Shown: piece by piece, positions 10,108 to 21,587 of the stretch
Layout of the letters: each line of letters starts with the position of its first letter
Numbering within the stretch: the stretch's first letter is position 1
From: Apium graveolens
Lineage: Eukaryota; Streptophyta; Magnoliopsida; Apiales; Apiaceae
Reading direction: 5' to 3'
Assembly (NCBI RefSeq): GCF_009905375.1
Contig: NC_133648.1
Span: 27,199,376 to 27,263,375 of the forward strand
Length of the DNA: 64,000 nt
Program-made: the position numbers and the translations under genes
Notes under the pieces: generated by a model
What the model saw: the letters and a program-made list of their open reading frames with translations, nothing else
The model's database searches: none
What the model was told of the DNA's origin: nothing

Positions 10108-11565
10108 ATGATGAGCAAAGTCTGACAAAGCCTAATGTTCTGATACAAGGTGGAAGTCAAGATTCTCATAAGTTCATGCAAACTCTGAAGCTCAAGGGAA
10201 AGCAGACTAAAGTCTACTACAAGGATCCGAAGATTCAAACACTTGATGAGGAAATTACTAGAATATTATTTCTGAAGCATAATCCAAGAATGGATTTAGA
10301 AAATCTCAAGGAGGAAGAAGCTAGATTTAAAGATGAAAAGAAAAATCTAAATCTAAAAGCTTCTGTTGTAAAGAAACCTCCAAGGCCTAAGGAAAAAGGC
10401 ATTGTGATCAAGGAGAAGTCATATACTGAGGCATCAAAGCCCAAAACAAGATCACAAACTGAGATTGATCCCAAAAACAAAGGGAAAGGAAAAATTGATG
10501 AACCAATCAAGCCACAGGAAATCAAAATTCCTCAAATCCTATAAAACCTGTGTGCAAAATGGTTCAAGTTAATGATGATATTCTTGATGAAGATGCAGAT
10601 GTTCAAACTCTGAAAAGAAAAAGATTTCTGAAGAATCAAAGATAACCTCAGACAAAGCTCAAGTTATTCAGAGTGAAGAACTGCAAGTTACAACAGATAC
10701 AGCAAGTTCTGATAAAGTCATCAAGTCAACCTCTGACAGTGCTCAAGTTGATTTAGACAAAATGGAAGTAGCTGATAAAAAGAAACTTATGTGGAAAAAT
10801 ATCAAACCATCAGATCCAAAGAAAAGCCAATTACTATCTACTTTCATGACTATTGGGTTAAATGCTAGAGAACCAAGAGACATGGTTGGGATAGGTTCTG
10901 ATGAAGCTAAGATCATGACATGACATGAAGTTGCTACTAAAGATCCATTTCTATTGACTGACAGACCTCTTGAAGATGTTACACATAAATATTTTGATAA
11001 AGTTATATTTGTTCAAGTGGTACTGGATGCTCATAACAAGCACAATGTTAAGGAAAATCTGATTCTATTTCTTGAATATGGAAGGACATATCAAATGTCA
11101 GAATCAGATGTGTTGAACAAATCATTGAAAGAACTTCAATTCTTTTATTACCTTTTAGAGGTAAAGTCTGATATTACCAGGAGATGGTCAAAGTTCATAT
11201 TGAAGACCATCAGAGATAAAGCAAGAATTTATGGTTCAAGAGTTACAGAATTCATTCCTAGTATTGTTGAAAATGATGGAAGTGAAATTCCAATGAAGAA
11301 GAATTCAGCTAAGCTTGAAGAGATACTGAAAGAGAAATGTATATGTTACAATGAAGATTCTTCTCATCCAAGGGTAATAAGACTGAATGATGGTTTAGAA
11401 AGAAACCATATCTCTGCTTTAAGGACTGTAATCTACCAGATTGGAAGTCAGAATGAAGAGATGAAGCAAGTCAAGACTACACTCTCTCAAGTCCTGAGGA
11501 TTAAAGAAGAAAAGCTGATATCAAGCTTTGTCAAGAATCATTATGGATTCAGATTGACTCAGTGA

Positions 11566-11703
11566 GATTGGTAAAAGCTACAAGGACTGTAAGTTGTAGT
11601 TAGTTATCTAGTTAAACTCTTATTGCATTTGTACTTAAATGTTTTTGACATCATCAAATCTATTAACTTGTATATTTTGTATAATTTACAAGTTGGGGGA
11701 GAT
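11566..11703 (+). other. 3' non-coding region and PPT of F
   Basis: Short A/T-rich stretch after ORF3 ending in the 3' polypurine tract GTTGGGGGAGAT directly before the LTR, as in B (49196-49207). It primes plus-strand synthesis in this family. Confidence 0.85.
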
Positions 11704-12267
11704 TTTTAGATATATTTGAGATGTCATGTCTAATATGATTTGTGTTTAGTTTTCAGAACTTAACAACAGGATAAATCAGGACTTACTGAAATCAGAACTT
11801 ACTGGAAGTCAGAACTTAATATCAGAACTTAAGGTCATATCAGAACTTAAGTGCGGGAGGACTTACAGTTAAGGAAGGAAGCTGATTTACAATAGAAGAT
11901 CGAGACTAGAACAAAAGAAGATATGCATGGAAAGAGTTAGAAGACTGGAAGACTTGTAGAAGATATCTGATTGATATATTTTAGGAAACATAATTGTATT
12001 CCATATCAATTAGAAGTTATCTTGTAACTGTGTAGTATATAAATACAGACTTAGGTTTACACTATATGTGTTATCATTATTGAGAAGATTATACATTATA
12101 ACCTAGCAGCTCTTAGTGATATTTATTCATCATTGAGAGAGAAAAGTTCCACTGTAACAGAGTTTATTATATTGAATATATATGTTTACTATAACTTGTG
12201 TTCAAAATCGATTTGATTGTAATAACACTGTATTCAACCCCCTTCTACAGTGTTGTGTGACCTAACA
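11704..12267 (+). repeat. 3' LTR of element F (564 bp)
   Basis: Starts TTTTAGATATATTTGAGATG (first bases altered from the TGTTAG of A/B) and ends GTGACCTAACA. TATA box TATATAAA at 12036-12043. Several TCAGAACTTA motifs lie in U3 (11750-11850). It is 48 bp shorter than the A/B LTR. The next bases continue the gag of G, so this is a true insertion boundary; the TSD partner is outside the window. Confidence 0.88.
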
Positions 12268-13960
12268 AAGTCACTCTGGATGAAATCTATGGCATGCTGA
12301 AGACTCATGACTTGGAAGTCCAACAAAGGAAACAGAGGAAAAGTAACAAGGGAAAGTCAGCTACCTTAAAAGTGAATGCTAAAGCCTCAAAAGACAAGAA
12401 AGTTGAAGCTACAAGGAAAAAGAACTATCTACCAGAATCAGATACTGATGATTCATCATCAAATCCTGATGATGACACTGATTTTGAAACTGATGAGAAC
12501 ATGATAGATTCTGATGTCATGCAGATGGATGTTATGATGGTTAAGGGTTTCAAGAGGATGTAGTTCAGGAAGTCTCAGAAGAATAGAAGCTTTAGGAAGA
12601 AGTTTACTGGAGGAGAAAGGAAGCCTTCTGGAAGAAGAGAATGAAATGATTTGAAGGCTGGAAAAATTGACAGATCAAAGATCAAGTGCTACAACTGTGA
12701 TGAACCTGGTCACTTTGCTACTGAATGCAAAAAGGAAAGAAATGACAAAGGGAAGAATAAAGCTTTGATCACATCAAGCAAGGACTGGATGGATTCCACT
12801 GATTCTGAAAATGAAGGAACAAACTATGCACTAATGGCTAGTTTTGATAATCATGCTTCTCCCGTCTCCAAGGTACTAACATCTTTCTTTTCTCTTAATA
12901 CTGAGGATATATCTGAATTGAAGTCTATTCTTAAGTCTCTCCATGGAAATTTTAAGAATAAGACTCTAGAGAATAATAAACTATTAACAGAAATTGAGAT
13001 CTTAAAATCTAGGAATGATCAGTTACAGTCTGACTCAATAAATCAAATTGAAATTCAAAAAGAATATGAGAAAGCTAAACATACAGTAAAGATACTTGAG
13101 GCTAGGTACAGTAACTTGGAAAATGATTTAGAAAACAAAAGGAAAACCCTTAAAGCCTGGACTGATTCAGGCAAAAAGGTTCATGAGATGATCTCTAAGA
13201 AAACTAGAAAAAATGTCTTGGCTATAAAGATGGAATTAAATATGTTGACACTGAAAATGAAATTACCCTTAAGACTCCTATTAAGTTTATTTCTTCAGAA
13301 GCTAATGAACCTAAATCTACTTTTGAGAAGGGTTCAACCTCTGCATATCAAAAAAAAAGTAAATGATAAAACTCAAGGAGAGGAAAATAAGGAAACCATT
13401 AAGACTGTTAAGAAAGAAAAGAATATAGGACTTTTGTCTAAAGGACAATTGAAAAAGAAATTATCTGAAGCTACTGATAAACCTCAAATAAAAATCCAAA
13501 AAGAAACAGGAATGGTAAGCAAGGTATTTCTAAAGATTCTAACTATAAGGTTGTTCCCAATGCTCCTAGAAAAACTTGTTTTAACTGTGGTAATACTAAT
13601 CATCTTGCTATTGATTGCAAGAGGAGTAAGAAAAGGAAAACTGTTATTCCTGAGTCTGATGTTAGGGGTAGATTTAGTATTTTATAAACCATAAAATCCT
13701 TGTTTTCATTGTGGTAGTAGTTGGCATTCAATTTACACTTGTAGTTCTTATCATAAGCTGTATCATAATTTCTATGAACCTTTGCCAAAATTCAATAAAA
13801 CTGCTTATGTGTTTAATACTGCCAGTTCTACTAAATCTACTTCTGATAAGACAAATTATGTTAAAGGAAAAACTGTCAGGAATGACTCTGAATCACAGAA
13901 ACTTAAGTTGTCCAAAACAAGGGCCCAACAAGTGTGGGTCCTTAAAAATCCTTCTAATTA
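12268..13960 (+). pseudogene. gag: Gag of element G, 5' truncated by F and broken
   Basis: Begins mid-domain at TLDEIYGMLKTHDLEVQQR, matching residue about 220 of the Gag of A. CCHC knuckle CYNCDEPGHFATEC is near 12690, a coiled coil at about 12930-13200, a second knuckle (CFNCGNTNHLAIDC) near 13580 and a third (CFHCGSSWHSIYTC) near 13700, the last two in different frames. Stops at 12561-12563 and 12642-12644 and several frameshifts after 13200 mean no product is expected. It ends with the conserved QQVWVLKN segment before the CAG/GG junction (CAG at 13977-13979). Confidence 0.88.
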
Positions 13961-13984
13961 ATCATCTTTCTGATTGCAGGGTAC

Positions 13985-16900
13985 ATGAAAAACATTCTTG
14001 TCTTGGATAGTGGATGTTCAGGACATATGACTGGAAATAAATCCCTATTGTCAGAATTTGAGATGAAGGTTCTCCCAAATGTATCTTATGGGGATGGAAA
14101 TATAGGACACACTCTGGGATACGACAACTTGGTGATTGGAAAGGTGGTTATAGAGAATGTGGCTTTGGTGAAAGGACTGAAGCACAACCTACTAAGCATC
14201 AGTCAGATCACTGACAAAGGTTATCATGTGGTGTTCTATGACTCTCACTGTGAAGTTGTTCACATTAAGACAAAGAAAGTTGTCTTGAAAGCATACAGAC
14301 ATGGTAACATATATGACGCAAGGTTGCATGAAAGTCTTGAGAAGGAAGCTACTTTCCTTATCTCTAAGGCATCAGTAAATGAAAGCTGAAATTGGAACAA
14401 GAAGCTCTCACATCTCAACTTCAATTTTATCAATGAACTTGCCAAGAAGGAGCTAGTGAGAGGATTACCAAATATGCTAAACTCATCTGATGGTCTTTGT
14501 GATGCTTTCCAAAAGTCCAAACAAAGAAGAGTATCCTTCAAAAGTAAAACAAAATTCTCCATCACTGAACCAAATCATATGCTACACTTGGATCTCTTTG
14601 GACCAGTAAACATAATGTCTATCAACAAGAAAAGGTACACACTTGTAATTATTGATGATTTCACTAGATACGCCTGGGTTTATTTTATACACAGGAAGGA
14701 TGAAACTTCAGAAATTCTTCTGGATCATGTAAAACAAATTGAAAATGAAACAAATTTCAAAGTGAAAATACCGAGAAGTGATAATGGCACTGAGTTCAAG
14801 AACTCAAGGATTGAGGAAGTCTGCAAGTACAAAGGTATACAACAACAATTCTCAGCTCCTGGTATACCTCAACAAAATGGTGTTGTTGAGAGGAAGAACG
14901 GAACCTTGATTGAAGCTGGCAGGACTCTGCTAGAAGAAGCCAAATTACCCACTTACTTCTAGGCTGAAGCAGTAAACACAGCTTGTTACACTCAAAATAT
15001 CACTCTGATAAACAGACATGGTGTTACTCCTTATCAGATGCTGAAAGAAAAGAAGCCAAGTATGAAACATCTCCATGTATTTGGATGTAAGTGCTTTGTT
15101 CTGAGAACTCACACTGATCAGCTAGGAAAATTTGAATCAAAAGCTGATGAAAGAATCTTTTTGGTTATTCACCATCAAGAGCATACAAAGTTTTCAATCT
15201 GAGAACAAATACTGTGGTTATCTCTATCAATGTGTCTTTTGATGATAAGAAGATTCCTGGTTTCGGAGAAGACTCTCATGAAAGTTTGATCTTTGCAAAT
15301 GAAAATGCACTGTTGGAATCTACATCAGACTCTAATAGATCATCAACTACTGATAATCTAAATCCTGATACTCTTTGAGATCCTGAAGATGATCAATGTA
15401 CTAATGAACTTGCACATGTTGAGGGGGAGCAACTGCAAGGTTCAATTGACAGTACTAACACTGAAGAATCAACTCAAGGTTCTTCTCAATCTGGTCATTC
15501 AGAATCTAATGCTGATTCAATATCAGGTGAACATGAGTCAAGTCCTAATACTTCATCAGGAGATAACAAAATTGATTCAGGGGGAGCATCTAGCTCAAGA
15601 AGGACATTTCCTCATGCCAGAAAATGGACCAAAGATCACAATCCTGATCTGATCATTGGAAATCCTGATAAAGGTGTAAAGACTAGAAGTGCAACTCAAA
15701 ATGAATGTCTGTATCACAATCTACTTTCAAACTTGAGCATTGTATGTCATAGCAGCTCTCAAGAACATCAATATTTCTTGAGAGAGTTTGTAACAGTTTT
15801 TATCAGATATATAAAGAACTGTTATATTTTAATACTTGTTCAAAACATTTATACTATTGTATCCGACCCCCCTTAAACAATTGTATGGAAACTGGTGCCT
15901 AGACCTAAGAACAGGTCAATTGTAGGCATAAAGTGGGTCTTCAGAAATAAAACTGGTTCTGATGGAACCATTATCAGAAACAAGGTAAGGTTAGTGGCTA
16001 ATGGATATTCCCAACAGGAAGGCATTGACTATAATGAAACATTTGCTCATGTTGCTAGGCTGGAAGCAATCAGAATTTTCTTGGCATATGCTACACACAA
16101 GAAATTCAAAGTCTTTCAGATGGATGTCAAGAGTGCATTTCTCAATGAAGAACTTGAAGAAGAAGTCTATGTTGAACAACCACCAGGTTTTGTGGATTCT
16201 AAACATCCTGACTATGTTTATAGACTTGACAAAGCACTATATGGACTAAAGCAAGCACCTAGAGCATGGTATGAGACTCTTACTCAGTTTCTACTTGAAA
16301 ATGGATTCAAAAGAGATACAATAGATAAAATTTTATTTTATCTGAATAAAGGTAAAGATTTGCTATTAGTTCAAATTTATGTGGATAATATTATTTTTAG
16401 ATCAACTAATCAAAAATTGTGTGATAAGTTCTTAAAGTTGATGCAATCAAGATATCAAATGAGTATCATGGGAGAGATGAGCTATTTCTTGGGACTACAA
16501 ATTAAATAGACTGATGATGACATCTACATTAATCAGTCCAAGTACACAAAGAATCTGTTGAAAAGGTTTAATATGCAAGAAAGTGCACCTGCAACTACTC
16601 TTACGACAACTGCTACAAAGCTTGATCCTCATGAAGGTACAATAGTCGATATCACAAACTACAGAGGTATGATTGGTTCTCTCCTGTACTTAATGGCTAG
16701 TAGGCCAAACATTATGTTTGCCACCTATCTGTGTGCAAGATTTCAAGAAAATCCTAGGAAGCCACATCTACAGTTAAAATAGACAAGAAGAGTACCTCTG
16801 AAAGTTGTCAGTTTTTGAGAGGAAGATTAGTCTCATGGTTTAGTAAGAAGCAGAAATCCATTTCTACTTCAACTGCTGAAGCTGAATATATTGCAGCTGG

Positions 16901-17210
16901 AAGCTGATGTGCTCAGCTACTATGGATGAGGAACCAGCTCATGGACTCTGGATTATAATTTACTAAAATTCCTATTTATTGTGATAATCAAAGTGCTATT
17001 GCCATGACAGGAAACCCAGTGCAACACTCTCTTACTAAACATATCAGTATCAAATATCACTTTATAAGAGAGCATGTTAGGGAAGGAACAATTGAGCTCC
17101 ATTTTGTTCCTACTGATCAGAAGCTGGTTGATATCTTCACAAAGCCATTACCTGAAGCAACATTTACAAAGCTTGTCAATGAACTTGGTATGGTTAGTTG
17201 GGACATATAA
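13985..17210 (+). pseudogene. pol: Pol of element G (PR-IN-RT-RH), heavily broken
   Basis: Protease [11 protein letters not shown] at the start, pre-integrase, integrase ([30 protein letters not shown]), linker, RT and RNase H ([21 protein letters not shown]). Defects: TGA at 14387-14389, TAG near 14960, a frameshift near 15160, an LTR-like insert replacing pol sequence at about 15738-15887, TAG at 16507-16509, and a deletion near 16780 that removes the start of RNase H including the SDADFAG aspartates. The RT catalytic box reads YVDN instead of YVDD near 16378-16389. Not functional. Confidence 0.92.
15738..15887 (+). repeat. R-U5-like LTR fragment embedded in the pol of G
   Basis: The stretch from about CATTGTATGTCATAGCAGC to CCGACCCCCCTTAAACAATT resembles the part of the A/B/F LTR downstream of the TATA box (CATTGTAACCCTAGCAGCTC ... 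CACCCCCCTCTATAGTG). It replaces about 100 bp of pol between the ECLY and VPRPKNRS segments. No U3 part is present. It may come from an aberrant strand transfer or a deleted nested element. Confidence 0.6.
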
Positions 17211-17597
17211 TTTTCTGTTATTTTTTATTTCATCAAATCCTGATATAAATTGATCAAATATTGATGATGTCCTTAATGTTTTTGAAGATACTATTTTTGA
17301 GAATTAATGATGTATTTCTCTATATGCATGTTCAGTTAAGTAATTTATTTGCTAAAGTGTGCATGAATACATTGTCATCATTACAAATCAGTCTAGGGAG
17401 ACGTGTATCATTTAGATTTTTTGGTTAAATCATAAAATTAACTCCCCAGTTAATTATTAACCAAATCCCTAGTCCTTTTATATTCTCTCTCTAATGGTTA
17501 TTTAAACCACCATTCATCATCCAGTTCAATCATATCTTCCCAAACACAAAAAGTTTTCTTCACTTTCATTTCTCACATCTCTTTCTTCTCTCAAATA
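17211..17597 (+). promoter_or_regulatory. Post-pol spacer and putative internal promoter of G
   Basis: After the pol stop, an AT-rich spacer holds a GGGAGACG block (about 17396) like that of A/B, then TTATTTAAA (17498-17506) and a strongly CT-rich leader of about 90 nt up to ATG 17598. The layout matches the internal promoters of A and B, without the perfect palindrome. Confidence 0.42.
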
Positions 17598-17624
17598 ATG
17601 GCGCATTTGCGGTTGGTTCTATAG
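17598..17624 (+). pseudogene. Start of the small post-pol ORF in G, cut by X
   Basis: ATGGCGCATTTGCGGTTGG is close to the start of the 66-aa ORF of A (ATGGCTGCATTTGGCTGG) but lacks one base, so it runs into TAG. Element X begins at 17625. Confidence 0.45.
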
Positions 17625-18270
17625 TGTTGAGTGGCATTTATGACACTTTATAACGCTCCATTAAGCTTTGAATTGGTGTTTTTGTACTCAAGTTATTGGT
17701 GTTTGAATGTGTTTTCTAGTGTTTTTGCATTTCAGGAATTAATCCGGAATTTAGGTGAATTAGCATTGATTTGATGCTAATATAGTGTTCTGATGGTGTC
17801 CAAGGAATAAGGCTCGTGAAGACCAACTCATTGCAGCAAGAACAGAAGAAAAAAAAATTAGTTTTTCCAGAAGGTCGGCGCGCCAGCGCTGTCATAGCGC
17901 GCGCCCACGCCCGAGAAGCTGAAACACAGCGCACCCGCGCTGATCAAGCGCGCGGCCGCGCCGGGTCGGGATTTCTGAATCCTGATTCTTGTGGGCTTTT
18001 GATTGGAGGACTTCTACTATGCATGGGCTGCTATATATACCTAAATAAAGGTCATTTTTCATAAGGAGATGTACTAGAGCTCAAGGAGAAGGCGTAAGAA
18101 GACCGTTTTAGCATAATTCGATGAAGGCGAAGAAGATCTAGTTTATACTTGTGATTATTTATTCTAAGTTGTAATTTTGGATGCTAGTTTTCTTATTCGT
18201 GAACCTATACTCTTGTTTCGTATTTGGTTTATTATTTATTCAGTATAAAGACTACGTTTATTATACCATG
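17625..18270 (+). repeat. Element X: LTR-like sequence (Tat/Athila-type Ty3), first part
   Basis: Starts TGTTGAGTGGCATTTATGAC, a 5' end typical of Tat-type LTRs. It contains a GC-rich island (about 17875-17970) with GGCGCGCC...GGCGCGCGC-like inverted blocks, then TATA box CTATATATAC (18032-18039) and a U5-like T-rich part. C is inserted at 18270 (TSD CCATG), and X resumes at 52172. The open frame at 17816-18064 spans the GC island and TATA box and is not believed to be coding. Lineage is a judgement from layout, without a pol gene in view. Confidence 0.55.
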
Positions 18271-19320
18271 TGTTATGCATAAGTTGTGTACTTGATGATT
18301 TCCCAAACAAAACATTTAAGTAGATTTTACTTAGTGAAATAATGTAACACTCGACGAATAAGAATTATAGTCCCGACGGATAACTCATTATAGTCCCGAC
18401 GGATGTTAACTTATTATCCATTGAGTGAGTAGCTTATGTAATAATAAGTCTGTAACACAGTTCTGTATACATCTTTGTATAGATTCTGTAGTAGCCTATA
18501 AGTCATGTTGACTTTAACTAGATATGCAGAATAGGTTGATTAATTGTATATAAATGATGTCTTGTAATTCTGCATAAGTGAAATGAAGTCAAGTTTCAAA
18601 ATAGCTACCGACAGATGATTAACAAAGCCATCGATGGATGATCAAATGACTAACTAATGTTTAGTATAGCAGTCGACGGATGATCAATGAAGCCATCAAC
18701 GGATGTTCAGAAAGTCGACGGATGATCATATATCCAACGGATGTTCATAAAATCCAATGGATGATCATATAAAGAATTCAAACAACAGTTGAACAGTGAA
18801 AGCTGAGCACAGCCGTCGAGATGTATACAAATCTACTGTGGAAGCCCATTAACTGGGTAATAGAGGACGAAAAGCAGCAAAGCTTAAGAATGATAGTTTT
18901 TATATTTATTCAGTCTTTTTGACTTTGTAATCTTGGTAATATATAAACCAAGAACGTAGCAAATAGAATAAGGTTGCTGAGATACAAAAACAGAGAAATC
19001 TTTGTAAGCAGAATCATTAGCATTTCCCTGTATTCTCAGTAGTTCGATTTGTAAGTAGCTGTGAGCATTCTTGCACACAGAGTCCTCTCGATATATAATA
19101 TATATCTCTGGTGGAATTGTTTAAATCCACCGGAAAGTTTTTAAAGACTCTTGTTTTTAATTACTTATGTTTTGATTCAATTAAGTTTCTATTCCGCATT
19201 GTGCTAATCAAAACACTTATATCTATATTCGAGTTGAACAATTTTATTTCGAGAAAAAGGTTCAAGAATTCCATTCAACCCCCCTTCTGTAATTCTTGCT
19301 ATATTGTTAAGGGACTAACA
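18271..19320 (+). repeat. 5' LTR of element C (1050 bp)
   Basis: Starts TGTTATGCATAAGTTGTG and ends AGGGACTAACA. U3 holds about a dozen exact or near copies of CGACGGATGATCA/CGACGGATGTTCA (about 18350-18770). TATA box TATATAAA at 18940-18947. Short ORFs within it are chance. Confidence 0.95.
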
Positions 19321-19322
19321 AT

Positions 19323-19334
19323 TGGTATCAGAGC
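19323..19334 (+). other. Primer-binding site of C (initiator tRNA-Met)
   Basis: TGGTATCAGAGC two bases after the 5' LTR. Confidence 0.93.
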
Positions 19335-19381
19335 AAGCTCTTAATCTACAAAGAGTTTAAAGATCAAAACAATTCAGCAAG

Positions 19382-21587
19382 ATGAACAAGAAAGACGTTG
19401 AAGTCAAGATTCCTTTTCTAGATAAAGATAATTACCATCATTGGAAGGTAAAGATGCATCTTCATATGCTTTCTCAAGATGAGGCCTATGTGGATTGCAT
19501 AGAAAGAGGTCCTCATGTTCCAATGAGAGCTGCAACAGGAAACGAGCCATCAGTTCCCAAGCCAAGGCACGAATGGTCTGATCCTGACATTGAACAAGTC
19601 AGGAAGGATAAAAAGGCCATGAACATTTTATTCAATGGAGTTGATGCAGACATGTTTGACAACATTATTAACTGCAAAACTGCCAAGGAAGTCTGGGATA
19701 CTATACAGATAATCTGTGATGGCACCGAGCAAGTTAGAGAAAATAAAATGCAGCTCTTGATTCAGCAATATGAGCATTTTCACAATGAAGAAAGTGAGTC
19801 ACTCACTGACATTTTTAGTAGATTCCCAAAACTACTAAATGCTCTTAAGTTGCATGGAAGAGTCTATCAGACTAAAGACTCTAATCTGAAATTCCTTAGA
19901 TCTCTTCCAAAGGAATGGAAACCAATGACAGTCTCATTAAGAAACTCACAAGATTACAAAGAGTTTACTTTGGAGAGACTGTATGGCATCCTGAAGACCT
20001 ACGAGCTTGAGATAGAGCAGGATGAAAGGATGGAGAGAGGAAAGAAGAAAGGAGGATCCATTGCACTAGTTGCTGATTTGGAAAAGGAGAAGGAAGTGAA
20101 GATGGAAGCTGTTGAGTCAACTTCTAAGGTCTGTGAAAGCAAGGGCAAGGGGATTGCAGTAGAAAGTGAAGATTCATTGAGTCAAGATGACATGGAGGAC
20201 ATTGATGAGCACCTAGCATTTCTTTCTAGGAGATTTTCCAAGCTCAAGTTTAAGAATAACTTTGGAGCAGCCAAGCCAAATAGAAACATGGTGGATAAGT
20301 CAAAAAATTAAATGTTTCAAATGTGGCTTGACAGGGCATTTTGCAAATGAGTGTAGAAAGTCAGATTCCAGTAAGAAAAGATTTGAGTCTGTGGATTATA
20401 AGCAAAAATACTTTGATCTACTCAAACAAAAGGAAAGGGCTTTCATTACACAAGAGAATGACTGGGCAGCAGATGGTTTGGATGAAGATGAAGATGTCAG
20501 CTATGTCAATCTAGCCCTAATGGCCAAGTCTGATGAAACAGAGACAAGTTCCTCAAGCAATCAGGTAATCACTACAAACCTTGCACATTTATCTAAAGCT
20601 GAGTGTAATGATGCCATAAATGACATATCTACAGAATTATATCATTTGCGTGTTACACTTAAGTCTCTTACTAAAGAAAATGCTAAAATCAAATAAAACA
20701 ACTTGTTTTTAAGTGAGAGGAATAATGTGCTTGAGTCTCAGTTTGTTGATTTTGAGAAACTAAGGATTGAGTGTAAGATTGCCAAGGAGGAATTAACTTA
20801 GTCCTTGAAAAAGGAAGAGATTTTAAAGAAGCAGCTCGAGCGTGAACAAGAGGTGATTAAAGCATGGAAAACATCCAGGGATGTCCATGCTCAAATCACC
20901 AAAGTTCAAGGAATTGAGTCTTTTTGTGATGAAGCCTGGAAAAAGAATAAAGAGAAACTAGAACCTAATTTGGTAGATGGTTTGCTGACAGATGTAGACT
21001 CGACGAATGATGAGGACTATCCGTCGGATAACAAAAAGTGTTATTCGTCGAAAGATGAAAATCCTCATTCGTCGGCTGTGAGCAAGCCCATTAGCAAAGC
21101 CAAGCTAATCAAGCTAAATGAGAAGTATAGGTCTGTTTCCAAGAACTTTGTTTCAGGATAGTCAAGTCAAGTTAAGAAAGGAAAAAGGGGTAATGTTGTC
21201 ACATGATTGTCAAACAGCTAAGTGACAGACTTGAGAAAATTGAGATAAAAACAGAGACTAAAAGGAAAAACAACAGGAATGGTAAAGTAGGGATTAACAA
21301 ACACAATAACTACACACCTGATAAATATGCTCCTAGAAAAATCTGTGTCAAGTGTGGTAGTGTAAATCATTTGTCTGTTAATTACAAATCTGCCATGCCT
21401 ACTCCCATATCTGTTTAGTCTCAATTTCCCAACATGAATGCAATGCCCCCCATGCCTGTTAATGCTATGCCTACATAGAACATGAATGCACAGTTTGCTA
21501 ATATGCCATTTGCACCTAATCCATATTATGCTGCATACAGTATGCCTCAAATGCCATTTAGCATGTCCTACTGGAATAACATGTTTA
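19382..21587 (+). pseudogene. gag: Gag of element C, part before insertion D, broken
   Basis: Capsid region 19382-20300 (PFLDKDNYHHWKVKMHLHML, NCKTAKEVWDTIQIICDGTE, QYEHFHNEESESL), with the first CCHC knuckle CFKCGLTGHFANEC near 20320. The frame shifts at an A-tract around 20302-20307 just before the knuckle. Further stops at 20694-20696, near 20800 and 21159-21161. The second knuckle reads CVKCGSVNHLSVNY, so its last Cys is lost. A Met/Pro-rich tail follows. In-frame copies of the CCGTCGGAT-type motif occur at 21001-21075. D is inserted after YWNNMF. Confidence 0.9.

Larger units (their letters stand above)
8464..11565 (+). pseudogene. ORF3 of element F, C-terminal part, broken
   Basis: Third, post-pol ORF. 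Visible parts in order: Pro/Ser/Thr-rich linker with basic KRTK/KRRK patches; an acidic linker; a coiled-coil stretch at about 9480-9860 (EHIAKADELITSIDFKTQL, then Gln-rich heptads) ending in DDAKKGEK; a Lys/Ser-rich linker; and a C-terminal helical domain at 10954-11565 (ends FRLTQ). A frameshift lies near 9420, TAA at 9726-9728, and several stops in 10545-10950. The N-terminal domain is left of element A. No signal peptide or membrane segment. Function unknown; sometimes called envelope-like by position only. Confidence 0.82.
8464..12267 (+). mobile_element. Element F: 3' part of a SIRE/Maximus-like copia retrotransposon
   Basis: Only the second part of ORF3, the PPT and the 3' LTR are in the window; the 5' part lies left of inserted element A. 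The ORF3 is clearly related to that of B (shared DVQP, PKRTK, RRKMILRDESD-type and KKGEK segments) but diverged. The LTR is a shorter relative of the A/B LTR. F itself sits in the gag of G, which resumes at 12268. Confidence 0.88.
12268..17624 (+). mobile_element. Element G: decayed SIRE/Maximus-like copia retrotransposon (internal part)
   Basis: The oldest visible element. Its gag is entered by F and its post-pol region is cut by X. It carries gag, pol and post-pol parts with many stops and frameshifts, and no LTR of its own is in view. Close enough to A/B to align codon by codon, but a different family. Confidence 0.88.

Noticed and set aside
15738..15887. Complete solo LTR in the pol of G
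   Set aside because: Too short, lacks U3 and a TG start, and no target duplication is visible; described instead as an R-U5 fragment.
17816..18064. 82-aa plus-strand ORF (and 72-aa minus-strand ORF) in X
   Set aside because: They span the GC-rich island and TATA box of an LTR; no domain, best explained by chance openness of GC-rich sequence.
18884..19078. Minus-strand ORF in the LTR of C (also 52900-53205 in the LTR of E)
   Set aside because: Chance frames within LTRs, not conserved between the two LTRs of C.
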